Shown here piece after piece: positions 1 to 5,666 of a stretch of DNA of 7,125 nucleotides. A program made the position numbers and the translations under genes. Positions within the stretch are counted from its first letter, which is position 1. Each line of letters begins with the position of its first letter. Below the pieces are notes generated by a model. The model was not told where the DNA came from, ran no database searches, and saw nothing but the letters and a program-made list of their open reading frames with translations. The stretch is taken from contig JASLIH010000212.1 of NCBI GenBank assembly GCA_030152105.1, positions 1 through 7,125 on the forward strand, written 5' to 3'. The DNA comes from Actinomycetes bacterium (GTDB lineage: Bacteria; Actinomycetota; CALGFH01).

Positions 1-22
1 GCTCCGGCCCCGCCCCGGGCGC

Positions 23-181
23 TCAGGCCCCGAGCGGTTCCCGGGTCCGGCTCTGGGTCAACCCCCAGGGGTGCCCGCCGCCCGCCACGACCACGACGAG
101 GGCGACCCCGACCCCCACGAGCATCGCCGAGCGGTAGCGGAAGCACGGGCGGTGCGGCCCGACCTGGGCCTGCGGGCACAC
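23..181 (-). CDS. Possible small single-helix membrane protein
   Basis: A 52-codon frame starts with GTG seven bases after the amidohydrolase stop, in the same frame, and ends at TGA (25-23). The N-terminal part holds two Cys (residues 2 and 13) and several Arg. A hydrophobic stretch, AMLVGVGVALVVVVAGGG, spans about residues 19-36 and would make one membrane helix. A short polar tail ends in REPLGA. An internal ATG at 124 would give a 33-residue version made of little more than the helix. No good ribosome-binding site is visible, so expression would rely on coupling or reinitiation. I do not recognise a family. It could be chance, since long open frames are common at this base composition. 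Confidence 0.35.
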   Translation of the reverse strand: MCPQAQVGPHRPCFRYRSAMLVGVGVALVVVVAGGGHPWGLTQSRTREPLGA

Positions 182-187
182 CCGGCG

Positions 188-1369
188 TCAGGCCCGGGCG
201 ACCACCCGGCCCCGCTTGAGCACCAGGGAGCGGGGCGGGTGGGCGACGACCGCCTCGCCGACCGTGGAGGCCGGGACCAGGGCGAGGTCGGCCCAGCAGC
301 CGGGCTCCAGGCCGTGACCGTCGAGCCCGAGGACGCCCGCCCCGCCGGCCGTGGCCAGCTCGAGGGCGGCGGCCAGGTCCTGGTCGCGGCGGGCCCCGGC
401 CCGCCAGGCCAGCAGGGCGGCCCGTCCCAGCAGGTCGCCGTCGCCCCACGGCGACCACAGGTCGCGGATCCCGTCGCAGCCGAGCCCGACGTGGACCCCG
501 GCCGCGCGGAGGCTGGCCAGGGGCAGCGGCGGCCGGTTGCCGGGGGCGACGGTGGTCAACGAGACACGCTCGGCGGCGAGCCCCTCGACCAGCCGCTCCA
601 GCCGCGCCTCGGGCACCTCGGCCAGGGCGAAGGCGTGGCTGATGGTCACCCTGCCGGCCAGGCCGAGGGCGCGGGTCCGCTCGATGATCAGGTCGATGGT
701 GAACGCCCCCAGCTCGCCGCCGTCGTGCAGGTGGATGTCCAGGCCGCAGCCGTGCCGGCCGGCGATGGCGAAGACGGTGTCCAGGTGCTCGACCGGCCGG
801 TGGTCGAAGCCCGCCGGGTCGAGGCCGCCGACCAGGTCGGCGCCGGCCCGGACAGCTGCCTCCAGCAGCTCCGCGGTGCCGGGACGGTGAAGCAGGCCGC
901 TCTGGGGGAAGGCGACCAGCTCGACGTCGACCCGGCCGGCGAAGGCGTCGCGGGCCTCAAGGACCCCGTGCAGGCTGTCCAGGCCGGCGGCGGTGTCGAC
1001 GTCGACGTGGCTGCGGATGTGGCTGGTCCCGGCGGCCACGTACGCGCCGAGGAGCGCGCCCGCCCGCTGGGCCACGGTGACGCCCTGGCGGCGGAGCTCG
1101 GCCCGGCCACGGTGCTCGTTGTCGATCAGGGCGGCCAGGCCGTCCCCGGCCGAGTGCGGCCGCCACGGCAGCCCCCAGAGGGTCTTGTCGAGGTGGGCGT
1201 GGGCGTCGACCAGCCCGGGCACGGCCAGGTGGCCCCGCCCGTCGACCACGGTCGCGCCCTCGGGGGCCGTCAGCCGCTCCCCCACCCGGGTGATCCGCCC
1301 GTCGGTGACCAGCAGGTCGCGCGCCGGGCCGCCGAGCGGCCGGACACCGGTCAGCAGGAGCGTGGTCAC
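188..1369 (-). CDS. Amidohydrolase, cytosine-deaminase-like
   Basis: A 393-residue metal-dependent hydrolase with a TIM-barrel core and a small beta domain formed by both ends. The metal site is visible: H57 and H59 (DAHAHLDKT), H213 (LDIHLHD), H245 (TISHAFAL) and D299 (GLGCDGIRDLWSPWGDGD). HVDVDT (121-126), LVAFPQSGLL (151-160) and SPWGDGD (306-312) match the CodA branch closely. One key difference: the glutamate that shuttles protons in E. coli CodA (E217, in VHCDE) aligns with D216 in IHLHDGGE, so cytosine may not be the substrate. Cyclic amide or s-triazine-type substrates, or another nucleobase, are alternatives. The start is taken as GTG at 1369, forming GTGA with the glycosylase stop; the open frame extends upstream, but only as an antisense-like shadow inside that gene. 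No signal peptide is seen, so it is cytoplasmic. Confidence 0.9.
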   Translation of the reverse strand: MTTLLLTGVRPLGGPARDLLVTDGRITRVGERLTAPEGATVVDGRGHLAVPGLVDAHAHLDKTLWGLPWRPHSAGDGLAALIDNEHRGRAELRRQGVTVAQRAGALLGAYVAAGTSHIRSHVDVDTAAGLDSLHGVLEARDAFAGRVDVELVAFPQSGLLHRPGTAELLEAAVRAGADLVGGLDPAGFDHRPVEHLDTVFAIAGRHGCGLDIHLHDGGELGAFTIDLIIERTRALGLAGRVTISHAFALAEVPEARLERLVEGLAAERVSLTTVAPGNRPPLPLASLRAAGVHVGLGCDGIRDLWSPWGDGDLLGRAALLAWRAGARRDQDLAAALELATAGGAGVLGLDGHGLEPGCWADLALVPASTVGEAVVAHPPRSLVLKRGRVVARA

Positions 1370-2022
1370 CTGGCTCGCCTGGGCGGGCGGCGGGCCGGGC
1401 CGGGGCGGCCCGGCGAGACGCTCGGGTGGCCGGTCGCCAGTGCCCGCCAGGGGCGGTCGGTGGCGCTGGCGACACCGACCCGGCCCGTCCAGGTGACCTG
1501 GTCGTCGGGGACCGGCCAGCCGGCCGTGAGCAGGACCGGACCGCTGGTCAGGGAGACGCCGTTGGCCCAGCCGGCCAGGCCGAGGGCCTGGCAGAGGCGG
1601 GCCGGCCCCCGGGCCAGGTCGCGGGGGCGGCTGGCCGGGCGCCGGGCCGCCATCAGCTCGGTGCCGCAGACCGGCTCGCCGGCGCGCAGCAGCACCGCCT
1701 GGGCGACCCCCTCGGGGCCGCAGACGACGTTGGCGCACCAGTGCATCCCATAGGTGAAGTAGAGGTAGAGGTGTCCGGGAGGGCCGAACATGACCGCGTT
1801 GCGCGAGGTTGGGCCGCGGTGGGCGTGGCTGGCCGGGTCGAGCCCGGCGCCGTCGTAGGCCTCGACCTCGACCAGCCGGACGGCGCTGGTCCCCTCCGGG
1901 GCCCGGTGCACCAGCAGCCGCCCGAGCAGGTCGCGGGTCACCTCCAGCAGCGGCCGCAGGTAGAAGCCGGCGGGCACTGGCTCCAGGGCGCCGGGCGGGA
2001 GGGGGTCGAGCGCCTGGCTCAT
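1366..2022 (-). CDS. mpg: 3-methyladenine DNA glycosylase, AAG/MPG family
   Basis: This monofunctional glycosylase flips out alkylated or deaminated purines (3-methyladenine, 7-methylguanine, hypoxanthine in known members) and cuts the N-glycosidic bond, leaving an abasic site. The 218 residues show the whole family signature: VEVEAY (51-56) with the water-activating E54 and stacking Y56, DPASHAHRGPTSRNAVMF (62-79) with H66, GPPGHLYLYFTYGMHWCANVV (80-100) with Y91, LLRAGEP (111-117), LARGPARLCQALG (136-148), and the closing RVGVASATDRPWR (181-193). The usual SHAYRG reads SHAHRG. The last 20 or so residues are a basic Arg/Pro-rich tail longer than typical. The ATG overlaps the polX stop, and its own stop overlaps the amidohydrolase GTG. 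An mpg gene downstream of pheT-arg matches known actinobacterial synteny. Confidence 0.96.
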   Translation of the reverse strand: MSQALDPLPPGALEPVPAGFYLRPLLEVTRDLLGRLLVHRAPEGTSAVRLVEVEAYDGAGLDPASHAHRGPTSRNAVMFGPPGHLYLYFTYGMHWCANVVCGPEGVAQAVLLRAGEPVCGTELMAARRPASRPRDLARGPARLCQALGLAGWANGVSLTSGPVLLTAGWPVPDDQVTWTGRVGVASATDRPWRALATGHPSVSPGRPGPARRPPRRAR

Positions 2023-3749
2023 CGGCCCGCGCGGCCCTTGGCCAGGAACCGGCGCAGGTCCTCCATTGGCAGGGTGTTGAGGACCCGGTCGGGGGTGGTC
2101 CAGCCGCGGCCGGCGGTGGCGACGGCGAAGCGCATGTTGGCCAGGTGGCCGGGGCCGTGGCTGTCGGCGCCGAAGGCGAGCATGACCCCGAACTGGTGGG
2201 CGAGGCGGACCTGCTCGTCGCCCAGGTCGAGGCGGGAGGGGGAGCCGTTGACCTCGAGGGCGGTGCCGGTGCGGGCGGCCGCCCGGTACAGCGCCTCCAG
2301 GTCGACGTCGCCGGCGGCCCGGCTGCCGATGCGCCGGCCGGTGGGGTGGCCGACGACGTTGACCGCGGGGTGCTCGCAGGCCGCCACCAGCCGGGCCGTG
2401 AGCAGCTCGCGGGGCTGGTCGAGGCGGTCGTGGACGCTGGCCACGAGCACGTCGAAGCTGTCGAGGAACTCGTCGTCGTAGTCGAGCGACCCGTCGCCGC
2501 CGATGTTCAGCTCGGCCCCGTGGAGCAGGACGATGTCGCCGAGGCGCTGCTCCAGGGCCCGGATGCGGTCGCGCTGGGCCAGCAGCTGGTCGCGGCTGGC
2601 CCCGCCGAGGCCGAGCTTCTCGCCGTGGTCGGTGATGGCCAGGAACCGGTAGCCACGGGCCCGGGCCGCGTCCACCATGACCTCGAGAGGGGCGGTGCCG
2701 TCAGGCGACAGGTCGGTGTGGCAGTGGAAGTCGCCACCGACGTCGGCCAGGCTGACCAGCGCCGGGAGCTGGCCGCGGCGGGCGGCGTCGACCTCGCCGC
2801 GGTCCTCGCGCAGCACCGGCGGGATGAAGGCCATCCCCAGGCGGTCGTAGACGACCTCCTCGTCGGTGGCCACGACCAGCTCGCCGCCCCGCTCGAACAG
2901 GCCGTACTCGCTGAGCTTGAGGCCCGCCTTGACCGCCCGTTCGCGGATACGGACGTTGTGGGCGGCCGATCCGGTGAAGTACTGGAGGGCGGCCCCCCAC
3001 ACCTCGGGCTGGACCGTCCGGAGGTCGACCTGGAGGCCGTCGCGGGTCCGGACCGAGGCCTTGGTGTCGCCCAGGGCGGCGACCTCGGCCACCTGGGGCA
3101 GCTCGGTGAAGGCCCGGTTCACGCTGGCCGGGTCGGTGGCGGCGGCCAGCAGGTCGATGTCGTGGACGGCGGCCTTCATGCGCCGCAGCGACCCGGCGAC
3201 CTCGACCCGCTCGACCCCGGCGACTCCTGCCAGCCGGTCGCGGAGGGTCTCGGCCACGGGCAGGGCGACGGCCAGGGGGATGCCGTCGCCGGGCTGGGCC
3301 ATCCGCTCAAGGGCCCGGCGCAGGTTGGCCTCGGTGCGCTGGCCCATCCCGGGGAGGCCGGCCACCCGGCCGGCGGCGACCGCGCCGGCCAGCTCCTCGG
3401 GCGAGGACACCCCGAGCCGCTCGTGGACCAGGCGGGCCTTGGCCGGGCCAAGGCCGGGCACCCGGACCAGGGCCCGCAGGCCGGGCGGGACCTGCGCCCT
3501 GAGCTCCTCCAGCTTGGCCACCCGGCCGGTGTCCAGGTACTCGCGGACCTTGGCGGCGATCGCCTTGCCGACCCCGGGGATGGCGGCCAGCTCCCGCTCG
3601 GACAGGCTGGACAGGTCGGCGCCGTGGCCAGAGAGGGCGCGGGCCCCGCGGTCGTACGCCCGGACGCGGAAGCCGGTCTCGCCGGTGAGCTCCAGCAGCT
3701 CGGCCATCTCGGAGAACAGCCGGGCCAGCTCCTCGTTCCCCCAGGCCAT
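2019..3749 (-). CDS. polX: Family X DNA polymerase with PHP exonuclease domain
   Basis: The 576-residue protein has the full length and domain order of bacterial PolX. The N-terminal DNA-binding region has hairpin-helix-hairpin turns at IPGVGKAI (57-64), VPGLGPAK (97-104) and LPGMG (132-136). The nucleotidyltransferase fold follows, with GSLRR (186-190), catalytic Asp pair D197/D199 in HDIDLL, and the third Asp at D242 in QVDLRT. The C-terminal PHP domain keeps its metal ligands: H342 and H344 (DFHCHT), H375 (ITDH), E413 (HGAELNI), H440 (ASVHD), H468 (GHPTGR), and D529/H531 (GADSHG). Characterised relatives fill short gaps and have metal-dependent 3'-5' exonuclease and AP-endonuclease activity, fitting base excision repair. 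PHP motif I reads HTDLSPDG, one residue longer than the common HTxxSDG. The gene overlaps the glycosylase start by ATGA, strongly suggesting one repair unit. Confidence 0.95.
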   Translation of the reverse strand: MAWGNEELARLFSEMAELLELTGETGFRVRAYDRGARALSGHGADLSSLSERELAAIPGVGKAIAAKVREYLDTGRVAKLEELRAQVPPGLRALVRVPGLGPAKARLVHERLGVSSPEELAGAVAAGRVAGLPGMGQRTEANLRRALERMAQPGDGIPLAVALPVAETLRDRLAGVAGVERVEVAGSLRRMKAAVHDIDLLAAATDPASVNRAFTELPQVAEVAALGDTKASVRTRDGLQVDLRTVQPEVWGAALQYFTGSAAHNVRIRERAVKAGLKLSEYGLFERGGELVVATDEEVVYDRLGMAFIPPVLREDRGEVDAARRGQLPALVSLADVGGDFHCHTDLSPDGTAPLEVMVDAARARGYRFLAITDHGEKLGLGGASRDQLLAQRDRIRALEQRLGDIVLLHGAELNIGGDGSLDYDDEFLDSFDVLVASVHDRLDQPRELLTARLVAACEHPAVNVVGHPTGRRIGSRAAGDVDLEALYRAAARTGTALEVNGSPSRLDLGDEQVRLAHQFGVMLAFGADSHGPGHLANMRFAVATAGRGWTTPDRVLNTLPMEDLRRFLAKGRAGR

Positions 3750-3757
3750 GGTGCAGC

Positions 3758-3763
3758 CCTCCT
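3758..3763 (-). promoter_or_regulatory. Strong ribosome-binding site for polX
   Basis: AGGAGG reads on the minus strand at 3763-3758, eight bases before the ATG at 3749 and just after the TGA of the membrane-protein gene. It is the best Shine-Dalgarno match in the window and fixes the polX start. Confidence 0.85.
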
Positions 3764-3764
3764 C

Positions 3765-4274
3765 TCAGGCGGCCGGGCCCGGGGGCCCGGGGTCGCCACC
3801 GGCCTCGACGGGGCCGGCCAGCCCGGGGGCCAGCGGCAGGTCGGTGCGCTCGACCTGGCGGCCCGGCCGGCCCCACCAGCCGGCGGCCAGGGCGGCTCCG
3901 ACCACCCCCCAGGTGATCATGACCCCGGCGGTGAGCAGCGAGGAGGCCAGCCCGAAGTCACGCACCCGGTCCAGCCGCAGGACCAGCAGGGGCCCGAGCG
4001 GCACGCCAAGGCCGACCGCGACCACGGCCAGCCGGCCGCCGCCCTTGGGGACGACCACGGCGGCCAGGACGGCCCCGACGCAGGGGGCGACGAGCAGCAG
4101 CCCGACCCGCAGGGCCAGCTCGACCGGCTGGAGGGCCAGGTCGGACTGGCGGCCGGCGACGGCGGCGGCCAGGGCGGTGGCCAGGGTGGAGGCGGCCAGC
4201 CCGGCCAGGCCGGCCGCGACCGCCCAGGGCCAGCCCCGGCGGGGGCCGGCGTCGTCGCCGGGCGGCTGGCTCAC
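3765..4274 (-). CDS. Hypothetical four-helix membrane protein
   Basis: I do not recognise this 169-residue protein. After a short charged N-terminus it has four likely membrane segments, about residues 17-40, 54-75, 81-99 and 109-132. The first segment is Ala/Leu-rich and could be mistaken for a signal peptide. The tail is polar and Pro/Gly-rich (about 135-169), probably cytoplasmic since both ends should lie on the same side. No catalytic or metal-binding motif is visible. The start is GTG at 4274, 16 bases after the argF stop, with no convincing ribosome-binding site, so its translation probably depends on argF. Its stop overlaps the region carrying the strong polX ribosome-binding site. 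It is too small and motif-poor to call a transporter; a role in the arginine or repair functions beside it is not shown. Confidence 0.75.
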   Translation of the reverse strand: MSQPPGDDAGPRRGWPWAVAAGLAGLAASTLATALAAAVAGRQSDLALQPVELALRVGLLLVAPCVGAVLAAVVVPKGGGRLAVVAVGLGVPLGPLLVLRLDRVRDFGLASSLLTAGVMITWGVVGAALAAGWWGRPGRQVERTDLPLAPGLAGPVEAGGDPGPPGPAA

Positions 4275-4290
4275 CCGCTGCCCGGGCCGG

Positions 4291-5223
4291 TCAGCTGGGG
4301 TCGGCGGAGCCGGTGAGCAGCCACGACAGCAGGGCCTTCTGGGTGTGGAGGCGGTTCTCGGCCTGGTCGAACACGGCCGAGTGGGGGCCGTCCATGACCT
4401 CGGCGGCGATCTCCTCGCCCCGGTGGGCGGGCAGGCAGTGGAGCACCATGACGTCGGGGGCGGCGGCCATCACGGTGTCGGTGGACAGCTGGTAGGGCTT
4501 GAAGATCAGCGCCCGCTCGCCGTGCTCCATCTCCTTGCCCATGGAGGCCCAGACGTCGGTGTAGAGCACGTCGGCGTCCTTGGCGGCGGTGGCCGGGTCG
4601 TGGGTCAGCTCAATGCTGCCGCCGGTGGCGGCCGCGATCTCGGTCGCCCGCCGGACCACCTGGGGGATGGGCTCGTAGCCGATCGGGGTGGCCATGGCGA
4701 CGTGCATGCCCATCTTGGCCCCGGCGAACAGGAGGCTGTGGGCGACGTTGTTGCCGTCGCCCAGGTAGGCGAGGCGGATGCCGTCCAGGTGGCCCTTGCC
4801 CTCACGGATGGTCTGGAGGTCGGCCAGGGCCTGGCAGGGGTGGGAGTAGTCCGAGAGGGCGTTGACCACCGGGACGGTCCCGCCCCGGGCCAGGCGCTCC
4901 AGGCTCTCCTGGGCGAAGGTGCGGAGCACGATCGCGTGCACGTAGCGGGACAGGACGGCGGCGGTGTCCTCAAGGGTCTCGCCCCGGCCGAGCTGGAGCT
5001 CGCCCCCGGCCAGCGGGAGCGGGTAGCCGCCGAGCTCGTGGACGGCGACCTCAAAGGAGACCCGGGTGCGGGTCGAGGGCTTCTCGAAGATGAGCGCGAC
5101 CGTGCGGCCGCCGAGGGTGTCCCGGGCCTGGCGGTCGGCCTTGTGGCGGTCGGCCCCGTCGAGGATGGCGGCCAGCTCGGCGGGCTCGACGTCGTCGACC
5201 GACAGGAAGTCTCGTTTGCTCAT
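4291..5223 (-). CDS. argF: Ornithine carbamoyltransferase
   Basis: This cytoplasmic enzyme condenses ornithine with carbamoyl phosphate to give citrulline, the sixth step of arginine synthesis. The 310-residue length is normal. The carbamoyl-phosphate motif STRTR is at residues 50-54 and HPCQALAD at 128-135. The second domain has GDGNNVAHS (155-163), the ornithine-binding DVWASMG (223-229) and the catalytic HCLPAHRG (262-269). Every family-defining motif is intact, in sharp contrast to the degraded argJ homologue two genes upstream. The ATG at 5223 is four bases inside the response-regulator stop, with AAGGGAG five bases before it. The HCLP motif and SMG loop favour ornithine over putrescine or aspartate as substrate. 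No argR, argG or argH follows; the next gene is an unrelated membrane protein 16 bases on. Confidence 0.97.
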   Translation of the reverse strand: MSKRDFLSVDDVEPAELAAILDGADRHKADRQARDTLGGRTVALIFEKPSTRTRVSFEVAVHELGGYPLPLAGGELQLGRGETLEDTAAVLSRYVHAIVLRTFAQESLERLARGGTVPVVNALSDYSHPCQALADLQTIREGKGHLDGIRLAYLGDGNNVAHSLLFAGAKMGMHVAMATPIGYEPIPQVVRRATEIAAATGGSIELTHDPATAAKDADVLYTDVWASMGKEMEHGERALIFKPYQLSTDTVMAAAPDVMVLHCLPAHRGEEIAAEVMDGPHSAVFDQAENRLHTQKALLSWLLTGSADPS

Positions 5224-5609
5224 GGACGCTCCCTTGAGGCGTCACCGCTGGCCAGCGACTTGACCCGCGTGGCAAGGGTGGTGATGTCGAAGGGCTTTTC
5301 GAGGACGGCGTCGGGGCCGAGCTCGCTGCGCAGCGGGGCGATCACCTCGGCCGCCCCGGTCACCACCAGGACCGCGAACGGCAGCGAGCCGTCGGGCCGG
5401 CGCAGGCGCCGGATGACGTCGGGACCGCCGAGCCCGGGCATCATCACGTCGAGCAGGACGACGTCGGGCTGGACGGTGCGGGCCAGCTCCAGGCCCTCCT
5501 CGCCGTCGGCGGCCACGATGACCTCGAGGGCCTCGTCCTCCAGGATCGTCTGGAGCAGCCCGCGCACGCTCGGATCGTCCTCGACCACGAGCACGCGATT
5601 GGAGGGCAT
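5220..5609 (-). CDS. Single-domain response regulator (CheY-like receiver)
   Basis: The 129-residue product is one receiver domain with no output domain: VLVVEDD with acidic residues E10, D11 and D12, the phospho-acceptor D54 in VVLLDVMMPGLGG, the switch T84 in VLVVTGAA, and K105 in LEKPF. All the residues needed for Asp phosphorylation are present, so it probably accepts phosphate from a histidine kinase outside the window and acts by protein contact. The start at 5609 is preferred because AGAAAGG sits six bases upstream and the domain begins right after it; an in-frame ATG at 5663 would add 18 unconserved residues. Its TGA overlaps the argF ATG (ATGA), so translation is probably coupled. 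It lies where argB and argD would sit in a standard actinobacterial arg cluster. What it regulates is unknown. Confidence 0.93.
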   Translation of the reverse strand: MPSNRVLVVEDDPSVRGLLQTILEDEALEVIVAADGEEGLELARTVQPDVVLLDVMMPGLGGPDVIRRLRRPDGSLPFAVLVVTGAAEVIAPLRSELGPDAVLEKPFDITTLATRVKSLASGDASRERP

Positions 5610-5666
5610 GTGGAGCCTTTCTGGGTTGCCGAGCTGGCCGGGGCGGGCACGGCCGGAGCGCATAGT

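Noticed and set aside
1..22. Extreme left edge
   Set aside because: Only GC-rich sequence after the small frame's stop; too short to assign to a downstream gene.
1370..1738. Upstream extension of the amidohydrolase frame to 1738
   Set aside because: The added 123 residues are Arg/Pro/Gly-rich and lie out of frame within the glycosylase. Homology begins at the GTG at 1369, which overlaps the glycosylase stop.
1809..4316. An 835-codon plus-strand frame across polX and its neighbours
   Set aside because: It is Gly/Gln/Asp/Val-rich low-complexity translation antisense to polX, with no recognisable motif; a codon-composition shadow.
5610..5663. Earlier ATG at 5663 for the response regulator
   Set aside because: It adds 18 residues with no receiver homology, and a good Shine-Dalgarno (AGAAAGG) sits ahead of the ATG at 5609.
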